From Nocardia pseudobrasiliensis NBRC 108224 (GTDB taxonomy: Bacteria > Actinomycetota > Actinomycetes > Mycobacteriales > Mycobacteriaceae): a stretch of 64,000 nucleotides of DNA. Positions 56,993-64,000 of the stretch are shown one piece after another; within the stretch, counting starts at the first letter, position 1; every line of letters begins with the position of its first letter. Both the position numbers and the translations under genes were made by a program. Under the pieces are notes generated by a model. That model saw only the letters and a program-made list of their open reading frames with translations, searched no databases and had not been told where the DNA came from. The stretch covers positions 427,756 to 491,755 of the forward strand of contig NZ_BDBS01000005.1 in assembly GCF_001613105.1 (NCBI RefSeq). Direction: 5' to 3'.

Positions 56993-57589
56993 GTGAGATT
57001 GCCACGACGTAAGAACCGTTCACTTTCGCTGTCCGGGCGTGCCGCGATGGCGACGGTCGCCGCCGCGGCGGCGGTGGCATCGATCACAACCGGCGTGGCT
57101 GCCGCACGGCCGATCGGGGCCTTCGATGTGGGCGGCGCCATCGAGGCGGAGTACGACCGGGCGGGTGGCCTCGCCACCTTCGGCAATCCGATCGGCCCCG
57201 AATCGGACGCGGCGCGCGGCGGCCGCTTCCAGGTATTCGAGCGCAACACCTCGATCTACTGGTCGGTGGGCACCGACGCGCACGCGGTCGGCGGCCTCAT
57301 CCGCGACAAGTGGGCGGCCCTCGGCTGGGAGAACAGCCCGCTCGGCTTCCCGATCACCGACGAGCAGAAGGCCCGCAAGGGCGACGGCCGCTACAACCTG
57401 TTCGACGGCGGTTCGGTCTACTGGTCCCAGCGCACCGGCGCGCACGCGGTGTGGGGTTCGATCCGTGACATCTGGGTCAGCAATGTCGCCGAATCGGGCC
57501 GCTACGGCTATCCGACCAGCGATGAATACGACTACCAGGGCGGCAAGGCGCAGGACTTCCAGGGCGGTCGAATCACCTGGCATCCGTAG
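56993..57589 (+). CDS. Secreted LGFP-repeat protein
   Basis: 198 residues from GTG 56993 after AGGGAGA; upstream open frame is not used. A signal peptide (ATVAAAAAVASITTGVAAA) is followed by LGFP repeats: GGLATFGNPIG, WENSPLGFPITDE and ESGRYGYPTSDE, each with aromatic YWS or FQGG positions between. LGFP domains bind the cell wall or arabinogalactan in mycolate-containing genera, so this is probably a wall-associated protein. Its last 17 nt overlap the convergent cyclase gene. Confidence 0.85.
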   Translation: MRLPRRKNRSLSLSGRAAMATVAAAAAVASITTGVAAARPIGAFDVGGAIEAEYDRAGGLATFGNPIGPESDAARGGRFQVFERNTSIYWSVGTDAHAVGGLIRDKWAALGWENSPLGFPITDEQKARKGDGRYNLFDGGSVYWSQRTGAHAVWGSIRDIWVSNVAESGRYGYPTSDEYDYQGGKAQDFQGGRITWHP

Positions 57590-59081
57590 GGATTTCGGCG
57601 TCCACCGCGGCCAGATCGGTCCAGCACGAGGTCGGCTCCTTGCGTCCGCGCAGCTGAATCGTCTCGTAGTGCGTCCATTTCGCACGCTCGTCCGGGGTGG
57701 CGGCATCGATTACCGCTCGGCTCACCAGAATTCGGCGCGACACGTGTTTCGCCTCGGCGGTGAGCCGGGACGCCTCGTTGACCGCATCGCCGATCACCGT
57801 GTACTCCAGGCGGGTGTCGCTGCCGACGTCCCCGGCGAAGACCAGTCCGCGCGCGACCCCGATGCCGATATCGAGCTCACCCAGCGCGGCCACCTCGTCG
57901 CGAATCCGGCGGGCCGCCCGTAGCGCGGGAGTCGCGTTGTCGCCTAGGGCGATCGGTGCGCCGAAGATGCACAGCGCCGCATCGCCCTCGAACTTGTTGA
58001 CCAGTCCGCCGTTGTCCTCGGTCGCCGAAACCACCGTGGCGAGAAGGCGATTGAGCTTGGCGACGAATTCGCGCGGCGCGAGTTCGGTGGACAGCTCCAC
58101 CGATCCGACGACATCGACGAACAGCGCGGTCACCACCCGCACATCGCCGGTCAGATCGACCGAACCCGACAGCGCCCGCGCGGCCACCTCGGTGCCCACA
58201 TGGCGACCGAACACCTCGCGCATCCGTTCCCGCTCGGCCAGATTGGCCGCCATCTCGTTCACCGAATGTTCCAGCCGCCCGATCTCGCTGGCGCTGCCGA
58301 CGGGCACCCGGGCATCCAGATCGCCGCGCGCGATCCGATCCAGCGCACGACGCAGCGCGCGCAGCGGCGCGGCCACCGCCCGGGCCAGCGTGGCCATGGT
58401 GAGCGCGCCGATCAGCAGGCCGACCAGCGACATGTAGAGGGCGGTCCGAATCCGGTCCTCGGGTTCGGCGGCCGGATCGGCGAGCACGGTGATCAGCATG
58501 AGCAGCGGCATCGCCCCGGCCACCGCCCACGAGACGACCAGCCGATTGAGCACCGTGGAACTCCAGTGCATGGTCCCGCCCAGCACCACCGCGACGATCG
58601 GAATCGCGGGCCGGATCAGCCGATCCACCACCAGGAAGGTGAAGCCCGCCGATTCCAGCGCGCCGAGCGTGAACATCGCCGCGATCACCGCGGTCGCCCG
58701 GGGCGGCACCACATGTCCGAAGATGGCCGAGACGATCGCGACGCCGGGCAGCCATACGGCCAGCACCCGGGCGGTGATCGCGATCGGCACGTTCAGCAGC
58801 CGCCGCGCCTCGGCGTCGCTGGGCCTGCGGCCCTGATCGAGCCAGCCGAAGTAGCGGAACCGATCCCGCACGGCCAATACCGCGCCGAACAGCGCGCCGA
58901 GGGCCGGATAGATCGCGGCCTGGGCGAAGGCGGTGACCCAGTCCGGTCCGAGCCGGCCGAGGAATCCGCTCAACCACAGTTCGGTGACGATGACGCCGAG
59001 TCCGCCCAGATTGCAGCCCAGTACCACCGCGGACAGCCCCCACGGCGCCCGCAGCGCCCACAGGATCAGCCGCGCGATCAT
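57573..59081 (-). CDS. Membrane adenylate cyclase with HAMP domain
   Basis: 502 residues from ATG 59081. Six membrane helices (about 1-240) lead into a HAMP linker (LRRALDRIARGDLDARVPV) and a class III cyclase domain. Metal site: FVDVVGSVELS; second aspartate and substrate loop: NKFEGDAALCIFGAP; transition-state region: GDAVNEASRLTAEAK. This is the layout of M. tuberculosis Rv1318c-Rv1320c enzymes. It makes cAMP in response to a membrane signal that is not known. Confidence 0.88.
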   Translation of the reverse strand: MIARLILWALRAPWGLSAVVLGCNLGGLGVIVTELWLSGFLGRLGPDWVTAFAQAAIYPALGALFGAVLAVRDRFRYFGWLDQGRRPSDAEARRLLNVPIAITARVLAVWLPGVAIVSAIFGHVVPPRATAVIAAMFTLGALESAGFTFLVVDRLIRPAIPIVAVVLGGTMHWSSTVLNRLVVSWAVAGAMPLLMLITVLADPAAEPEDRIRTALYMSLVGLLIGALTMATLARAVAAPLRALRRALDRIARGDLDARVPVGSASEIGRLEHSVNEMAANLAERERMREVFGRHVGTEVAARALSGSVDLTGDVRVVTALFVDVVGSVELSTELAPREFVAKLNRLLATVVSATEDNGGLVNKFEGDAALCIFGAPIALGDNATPALRAARRIRDEVAALGELDIGIGVARGLVFAGDVGSDTRLEYTVIGDAVNEASRLTAEAKHVSRRILVSRAVIDAATPDERAKWTHYETIQLRGRKEPTSCWTDLAAVDAEIPTDAR

Positions 59082-59102
59082 GGCCGCAGCATAGAACGTG
59101 TA

Positions 59103-59804
59103 CTACAGGAGCACGACCAGCCACACCGCGATGTAGTGGCACAGGGCCGCGACAACCGTTGCCGCGTGGAAGAATTCGTGATGTCCGAAGGTGCTCGGCC
59201 AGGGATTGGGCCATTTGGTGGCGTAGAGGATCGCGCCCGCGCTGTAGGCGATGCCGCCGATCAGCAGCAGCACCATGGGCGTTACGCCGACGTTGTGCGT
59301 CATGGGCGCCGCGACCGGCACGATCGCCCAGCCCAGCAGCAGATACAGCGGCACGCCGACCCAGCGAGGCGCGGTCGGCCACAGCAGTTTCAGCGCCACC
59401 CCGGCCAATGCGCCCGCCCACACCACGCTCAGCAGTGCGATGCCGGTGCGCCCGGGCAGGCCGAGCAGTGCGAAGGGCGTGTAGCTGCCCGCGATGAACA
59501 GGAAGATCATGGAATGGTCGGCGCGCTTCATATGTACGCGCGTGCGCTCGCTCGCCCAGTTCACCCGATGATAGGTGGCGCTGACGCCGAAGACGCCACA
59601 GACGGTCAGCCCGTACACCAGCGTCGAAACCGCCGCGGTGGCCGAGACCATCGATGCCGCGCCGACCAGCGCCGCGACCGCCACCGCGGCCACCGCGACC
59701 GCATAGGTGTGAATCCACCCCCGCATCCGCGGTTTGAGCGGAATGCTCGCGACCTCTTCCAGCGCGCCCAGCACTGCCTGCACGGGACCCGTCGACTCCG
59801 ACAC
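59103..59804 (-). CDS. Hemolysin III (PAQR-like) family membrane protein
   Basis: 233 residues from GTG 59804 behind AGGAGG. It has seven helices with the family markers SATYHRVNW, RADHSMIFLFIAGSYTPFAL and FGHHEFFH, which supply the zinc-binding His and Asp. Bacterial members are poorly defined; the PAQR fold suggests hydrolase or signalling activity. Corresponds to M. tuberculosis Rv1085c. A perfect 20-bp palindrome lies 16 bp upstream of the start. Confidence 0.88.
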   Translation of the reverse strand: MSESTGPVQAVLGALEEVASIPLKPRMRGWIHTYAVAVAAVAVAALVGAASMVSATAAVSTLVYGLTVCGVFGVSATYHRVNWASERTRVHMKRADHSMIFLFIAGSYTPFALLGLPGRTGIALLSVVWAGALAGVALKLLWPTAPRWVGVPLYLLLGWAIVPVAAPMTHNVGVTPMVLLLIGGIAYSAGAILYATKWPNPWPSTFGHHEFFHAATVVAALCHYIAVWLVVLL

Positions 59805-59820
59805 GACCTACCTCCTGAGC

Positions 59821-59840
59821 AACCTACGGTACCGTAGGTT
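59821..59840. promoter_or_regulatory. Perfect 20-bp palindrome AACCTACGGTACCGTAGGTT
   Basis: It is in the gap between the divergent hlyIII and uppS genes, closer to hlyIII. The form is that of a TetR-type operator; no regulator gene is adjacent, so a trans-acting one is likely. Confidence 0.75.
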
Positions 59841-59896
59841 AGCGGCGACGGCACTGTCCCGCCGGTGCGCCACCGCTAGGCGTAGGGTGGACCGCC

Positions 59897-60676
59897 GTGG
59901 AGATTGCTAGTCGGGCGCGTAGCCTGCCGTATCGCATCTACGAAGCACGGCTGTCGAAACAGCTGGCCGGCAAACAACATCCGCGCCACGTGGCGGTGGT
60001 GTGCGACGGTAATCGCCGCTGGGCTCGGGAGAACGGGTTCACAGACGTGGCCCACGGGCATCGGGTCGGCGCCCTGAAGATCGCCGAGCTGGTCGACTGG
60101 TGTCACGGTGAGAACATCGAGATGGTGACGGTCTATCTGCTGTCCACCGAGAACCTCAACCGCGCCCCCGACGAGCTGGAAACGCTGTTCGAGGTGATCA
60201 CCGACGTCGTGGAGGAACTGTCCGCGCCGGAGAAGAACTGGAGTGTGCGCATCGTCGGCACACTCGACGGCCTGCCCGGCGAGGTGGCCCGGCGACTACA
60301 GAAGGCCGCCGACGAAACCCAGGGCCGCAACGGCACTCACGTCAATGTCGCGATCGGTTACGGCGGGCGGCAGGAGATCGCCGACGCGGTGCGCTCGCTG
60401 GTCCGCCAGGAGATGGCCGCGGGGGAGACCGGCGAGGATCTGGTGCAGTCGATCACCGTCAGCGCGATCGGACAGCATCTCTACACCTCGGGCCAGCCGG
60501 ATCCGGACCTGGTCATCCGCACCTCCGGCGAGCAACGGCTGTCGGGTTTTCTGCTGTGGCAGAGCGCGTACTCCGAGATCTGGTTCACCGAGGCGTACTG
60601 GCCGGAGTTCCGGCGGGTGGACTTCCTGCGCGCGCTGCGCGATTACGCGGCGCGCCATCGCCGCTACGGGATCTAG
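59897..60676 (+). CDS. uppS: Short-chain cis-prenyltransferase (Rv1086-like)
   Basis: 259 residues from GTG 59897, eight bases after TAGGGT (59883-59888), probably leaderless. Signatures: VVCDGNRRWA with the catalytic Asp37, GHRVGA, RTSGEQRLSGFLLWQ and YSEIWF. In M. tuberculosis the Rv1086 homologue makes omega,E,Z-farnesyl diphosphate from geranyl diphosphate for decaprenyl phosphate synthesis. Position and length match. It is unrelated in fold to the trans-prenyl synthases of the terpene locus. Confidence 0.9.
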   Translation: MEIASRARSLPYRIYEARLSKQLAGKQHPRHVAVVCDGNRRWARENGFTDVAHGHRVGALKIAELVDWCHGENIEMVTVYLLSTENLNRAPDELETLFEVITDVVEELSAPEKNWSVRIVGTLDGLPGEVARRLQKAADETQGRNGTHVNVAIGYGGRQEIADAVRSLVRQEMAAGETGEDLVQSITVSAIGQHLYTSGQPDPDLVIRTSGEQRLSGFLLWQSAYSEIWFTEAYWPEFRRVDFLRALRDYAARHRRYGI

Positions 60677-60712
60677 CGGTATCGAGCGTCGGGTTCACGT
60701 ACCGTCGGTCAT

Positions 60713-61303
60713 ATGACCGAGAGCGTGGCCGACGATCCGGGGGACCAGCCGCCGTCGTATGTCAGCTACGAGGAGTTCGGGCGGCGCTTTCTGGAATACG
60801 CCGCCTCGGCCGACCGCATCTCCGGCGCCTTCGGTCAATTGACCGGCGCCGCCTTCGATTTCGGGCCGATCGGGGCCGGGCCCGGTAAATTGGCCAAGGT
60901 GTCGGCCCAGGTGCAGCTGGGGGAGCCGACGCTGACCCGGGAGGTCGGCCAGTACATCGAATTCGAGCTGCGCATCCCGCTGCAGGTGGATCTGACGCTC
61001 GATCTGGCCGTGGACCGGCATCGCTACGAGGTCGACGGCTATGTCAGGGTCCATCTGACCGTGCGCACGGCCGAACCGCTGCGGGTGATCATCGATATCG
61101 CCGAACCGCGATCCGGCGATGTGCGCATCAATGTCGACACCGATACCAAGCGCGGACAATTGGTGCGCATCGTCGCGGGCGTCGACCACGAGATCCGCCG
61201 ATTCGTCGCCAGATATATCGCCCGCGAGATTCGCAAACCGCATATCGCCGCGGCCCGCGACATCGATGTGGCCGCTCGCCTCGACGCCGCCTGGAAGCTC
61301 TGA
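60713..61303 (+). CDS. Conserved hypothetical protein
   Basis: 196 residues from ATG 60713. It is soluble and beta-rich in the middle (IPLQVDLTLDLAVDRHRYEV), with a C-terminal helix ending in a basic stretch. I recognise no named domain; the fold hints at a lipid- or ligand-binding beta structure. It lies 36 nt after uppS, possibly co-transcribed, and ends two bases before convergent coaA. Confidence 0.7.
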   Translation: MTESVADDPGDQPPSYVSYEEFGRRFLEYAASADRISGAFGQLTGAAFDFGPIGAGPGKLAKVSAQVQLGEPTLTREVGQYIEFELRIPLQVDLTLDLAVDRHRYEVDGYVRVHLTVRTAEPLRVIIDIAEPRSGDVRINVDTDTKRGQLVRIVAGVDHEIRRFVARYIAREIRKPHIAAARDIDVAARLDAAWKL

Positions 61304-61304
61304 A

Positions 61305-62228
61305 TCACAACTTGCGCAGGCGAAGCCGGTTGATGCTGTGATCGGCGTCCTTGCGTAACACCAGGGTCGCGCGCGGCCGGGTGGGCAGGATGTTCTCCAC
61401 GAGATTGGGCCGGTTGGTGGAGTTCCAGATCTCGCGGGCGGCCACCGTGGCCTCCCGATCGTTGAACTTCGAATAGTGGTGGAAGTGCGAATTCGGATCC
61501 GCGAAGGCCGTTTCGCGCAGCGTGAGAAAACGATTCACGTACCACTGCTCGATGTCCTCGATGCGGGCGTCGACGTAGATGGAGAAATCGAACAGATCCG
61601 AGACCATCAGCCGCGGGCCGGTCTGCAGGACGTTCAGGCCCTCCATGATCAGGATGTCGGGCTGGCGCACGCAATGGAACTCGCCCGGCACGATGTCGTA
61701 GCGGATATGCGAATACACCGGGGCGCACACCTCGGGCGCTCCCGATTTCACCTCGGTGACGAAGCGCAGCAGTTTGCGCCGGTCGTAGCTCTCCGGGAAA
61801 CCCTTGCGGTGCATGATGCCGCGGCGGGTCAGTTCGGCGGTGGGATAGAGGAACCCGTCGGTGGTGACCAGGTCGACGCGGGGGTGGTGGTCCCAGCGCG
61901 CGAGCAGGGCCTGTAGCACGCGCGCGGTGGTGGATTTGCCGACCGCCACGCTGCCCGCGATGCCGATGACGAACGGCACCTGGTGATCCGGATGCGTTTC
62001 GCCGAGAAAGGTTGCGGTGGCGGCGAACAGGCGCTGGCGGGCGGCCACCTGCAGATGGATGAGCCGGGCCAGCGGCAGATAAACCTCGGCGACCTCTTCC
62101 AGATCGATCTGCTCGCCCAGGCCGCGCAGCCCGATCAGTTCTTCCTCGGTGAGAACCAGCGGAGTCGATTTCCGCAGAGTGCGCCACTGCTTCCGATCGA
62201 ATTCCACATAGGGACTCGGTTCGCTCAT
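61305..62228 (-). CDS. coaA: Pantothenate kinase, type I
   Basis: 307 residues from ATG 62228; the frame extends further upstream. The P-loop [17 protein letters not shown] lies near residue 95, with the family motifs [16 protein letters not shown] and [14 protein letters not shown]. It phosphorylates pantothenate, the first step of CoA synthesis. Length matches M. tuberculosis CoaA (312, Rv1092c). Divergent from the DUF885 gene. Confidence 0.93.
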   Translation of the reverse strand: MSEPSPYVEFDRKQWRTLRKSTPLVLTEEELIGLRGLGEQIDLEEVAEVYLPLARLIHLQVAARQRLFAATATFLGETHPDHQVPFVIGIAGSVAVGKSTTARVLQALLARWDHHPRVDLVTTDGFLYPTAELTRRGIMHRKGFPESYDRRKLLRFVTEVKSGAPEVCAPVYSHIRYDIVPGEFHCVRQPDILIMEGLNVLQTGPRLMVSDLFDFSIYVDARIEDIEQWYVNRFLTLRETAFADPNSHFHHYSKFNDREATVAAREIWNSTNRPNLVENILPTRPRATLVLRKDADHSINRLRLRKL

Positions 62229-62377
62229 CCGTGCCACTGTGCACACCCCACGGCCGACGGTCCACGCATAGGCGAATTCTCCTCGCGGGCAAGGGGCCGG
62301 TGTACGCCGGGTGTGATTACTCACGGGTAACAATGCGTGAGATATGTCGCATTGCGCATCCCTCTAAGGTCGGGGGC

Positions 62378-63577
62378 ATGCAAGCGCATCCGCTCGTCAC
62401 CGAATATCTGCGGCTGGGTCTGGCATTCGATCGTCTCGAACCGGGCTTCGTCGACGCCTATACCGGCGATCCGGTGCTGCGCCGTGCGGTCGAATCCGCG
62501 CCCGCCCCGCGGCCGCGTGAATTGGCCACGCGGGCAGCGGATCTGCGCCGTCGGCTGCCCGAGGCGGAGCTGCCGGAACAGCGCGCGGAATTCCTCGATG
62601 GGCAACTGCGCGCGCTGGAATGTTCGGGACGTAAGTTCGCCGGTGAGCGGATCGCGTTCATCGACGAGGTGCGGGCCTATTTCGACGTCGAGATCGCCCC
62701 GGGCGAGATCGAGGACTACCGCGAGGCGCATCGCCAGCTCGAGGAGGTGCTACCCGGCGACGGATCGCTGTCGGATCGGATGGTCGAACATCGCCGGGCC
62801 GACGAGATTCCGCCGGACCGGTTGCGCGACTGTGTGGCCGCGTTCTCCGGCGCGCTGCGCGAACTGGTGCGCGACCGCTATCCGCTACCCGAGCACGAAC
62901 GGGTGGACTACGAGGTCGTCGGCGACAAGCCGTGGTCGGGCTTCAACTACTACCTGGGCGACCACCGGTCCCGGGTGGCGATCAACGCCGACCTCAAACA
63001 ACATATGGCCCACCTGCCCGCGCTCATAGCGCACGAGTCCTATCCGGGCCATCACACCGAGCACTGCCGCAAGGAGGCCGGACTGATCGCGACCGGACAT
63101 GACGAGCAAACCCTGTTTCTGGTCAACACCCCGCAGTGCCTGATGGCCGAGGGCCTGGCGGATCTGGCGCTGCGGTCGATCGTGGGCCCGCGGTGGGGCC
63201 GGTGGGCGCAGGAGATCTACGCGGATCTGGGGCTGCGCTTCGACGGCGAACGGGCGGAACGGTTTTCGCGCGCCTCCGGAAAGCTGCTGAGCGTGCGCCA
63301 GGACGCGGCGCTGCTACTGCACGATCGCGGCCGCGATGCCGACGAGGCCGCCGAATTCCTGCGGCGCTGGGGTCTGTACACCCCCGAGCGGGCCCGGCAG
63401 TCGCTGCGTTTTCTGTCCTCGCCGCTGTGGCGGGCCTACATCAGCACCTATGTCGAGGGTTATCGCCTGCTCGGCGACTGGCTGGATCGGGCCGCCGACG
63501 CCGAGGACCGCGCCGATCGTTTCCGGCGACTGCTCGACGAACCGCTCACCCCGGGCGCGATCCGCGCGATGGCCTAG
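62378..63577 (+). CDS. DUF885 family protein (short)
   Basis: 399 residues from ATG 62378, which follows TAAGGT by seven bases and so is probably leaderless. It carries the family motif HESYPGHHTEH near residue 225, like HEAIPGHH in the longer DUF885 protein at 13222, and an EGLADLAL glutamate about 35 residues later. A zinc-dependent hydrolase role is plausible but unproven. It lies between coaA and glyA, an insertion relative to M. tuberculosis. Confidence 0.8.
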   Translation: MQAHPLVTEYLRLGLAFDRLEPGFVDAYTGDPVLRRAVESAPAPRPRELATRAADLRRRLPEAELPEQRAEFLDGQLRALECSGRKFAGERIAFIDEVRAYFDVEIAPGEIEDYREAHRQLEEVLPGDGSLSDRMVEHRRADEIPPDRLRDCVAAFSGALRELVRDRYPLPEHERVDYEVVGDKPWSGFNYYLGDHRSRVAINADLKQHMAHLPALIAHESYPGHHTEHCRKEAGLIATGHDEQTLFLVNTPQCLMAEGLADLALRSIVGPRWGRWAQEIYADLGLRFDGERAERFSRASGKLLSVRQDAALLLHDRGRDADEAAEFLRRWGLYTPERARQSLRFLSSPLWRAYISTYVEGYRLLGDWLDRAADAEDRADRFRRLLDEPLTPGAIRAMA

Positions 63578-63647
63578 CGCGGCAGGTGGCAGCCGACCAC
63601 CGGCCGTTGTGCCCAATCCCCGCGTCGGGCACAACTGTCGACGCGAA

Positions 63648-63761
63648 CTACTGGATGGTCATGCAGCCCTGTCCACCGGCGGAGATCGAACACATCAGCT
63701 GCGACAGCACGCGCAGCATGCCCTCGAGGGGGTTGTTCGGAACGGCGATGAACTGAAACAT
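63648..63761 (-). CDS. 37-residue peptide (hypothetical)
   Basis: Minus-strand ORF from ATG 63761 with AAAGG six bases upstream. It starts MFQFIAVPNNPLEGMLRVLS and ends with two cysteines in a Gly/Ser/Ala-rich segment (CSISAGGQGC). The amphipathic start and Cys-rich tail could be a secreted or membrane microprotein or a modified-peptide precursor; no processing gene is near. It lies in the 369-nt gap before glyA, which otherwise holds only promoter elements. Confidence 0.4.
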   Translation of the reverse strand: MFQFIAVPNNPLEGMLRVLSQLMCSISAGGQGCMTIQ

Positions 63762-63819
63762 TTCGTACCTTTCGGATTCGAGTGGGAAGTGGCCGCCTCG
63801 CGGCCGCAGTCATCTTGCA

Positions 63820-63839
63820 GAATCCGATATGTCCGATTC
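63820..63839. promoter_or_regulatory. Imperfect palindrome GAATCCGATATGTCCGATTC
   Basis: The half-sites GAATCNGA and TCNGATTC flank TATG, upstream of the small peptide gene on the minus strand and of glyA on the plus strand. A possible operator. Confidence 0.35.
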
Positions 63840-63946
63840 GATCCTTTTGCATCACTTTTCGATCATTCGTCTCATAGCCTCACCGCCGAACCGGGCGGGA
63901 CCGCCACCTCTGCGAGGACGGATTCGGCGCCGCTTAGACTGACTGC

Positions 63947-64000
63947 GTGACCCAGACGACCGCTGCCTCCGTCAACTCCCAGTCGCTAGCCGAACTCGAT
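63947..64000 (+). CDS. glyA: Start of glyA, serine hydroxymethyltransferase (partial)
   Basis: Only 18 codons are visible, beginning GTG-Thr-Gln-Thr and reaching SLAELD, a typical actinobacterial GlyA N-terminus. The order coaA-glyA as in M. tuberculosis Rv1092c-Rv1093 supports the call. TAGACT (63935-63940) six bases upstream suggests a leaderless transcript. Identity rests mainly on synteny. Confidence 0.6.
   Translation, partial: MTQTTAASVNSQSLAELD

Noticed and set aside
56463..57080. His/Thr-rich minus-strand ORF over the 43-bp repeats
   Set aside because: Generated by the tandem repeats; no start signal or conserved composition.

Overview
The window is high-GC actinobacterial chromosome, most likely from Nocardia or a close mycolic-acid relative. 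The signs are a mycothiol gene (mca), an LGFP-repeat cell-wall protein, many TetR-type regulators, leaderless-type promoters with TANNNT hexamers 6-8 nt before the start codon, and a gene order recognisable from Mycobacterium tuberculosis. No rRNA, tRNA, insertion sequence, integrase or CRISPR array was seen.

Layout. 1-19539: accessory and housekeeping genes. These are a TetR gene coupled to a GT87 glycosyltransferase, an SGNH hydrolase, NCS1 and APC permeases, an aminoglycoside-phosphotransferase-fold kinase, methyltransferases, two PucR-type regulators (one frameshifted) beside a secretory lipase, a DUF885 protein, a DUF305/DUF6153 pair, small secreted proteins and lipoproteins, and an RlmG-like rRNA methyltransferase. 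19656-36250: a block following the M. tuberculosis Rv1072-Rv1083 order (Bax-inhibitor-like, fadA3, exported SGNH hydrolase, cbs, metB, greA, DUF4307, mca, small membrane protein), interrupted by species-specific genes. 54483-64000: the same order resumes with Rv1084 (DUF255), Rv1085c (hemolysin III), Rv1086 (cis-prenyltransferase), coaA and the start of glyA.

Between the two conserved halves lie about 18 kb absent from the M. tuberculosis order. The first part (36252-46799, all minus strand) is a terpene locus with its own precursor supply: a 2-methylisoborneol-synthase-like cyclase, a polyprenyl-synthase homologue that has lost both aspartate-rich motifs, geosmin synthase, two intact polyprenyl synthases, and ispH, dxs and ispG. 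Dxs makes the committed MEP intermediate, IspG and IspH perform the two iron-sulfur reductions, the intact synthases make prenyl diphosphates, and the cyclases use them. Most junctions are four-base stop/start overlaps. The second part (47222-54403) holds two GAF-ANTAR proteins, an FMN-binding-fold protein, DUF5994, several small proteins, a TetR regulator and a membrane fatty-acid desaturase. A shared operator motif links three promoters in this part.

Non-coding structure includes three tandem-repeat arrays (26, 43 and 27 bp) next to gene ends, a family of stem-loops with a conserved 9-nt purine-rich loop found at four loci, a perfect 20-bp palindrome between hlyIII and uppS, strong terminators after cbs and between metB and greA, and palindromes at TetR promoters.
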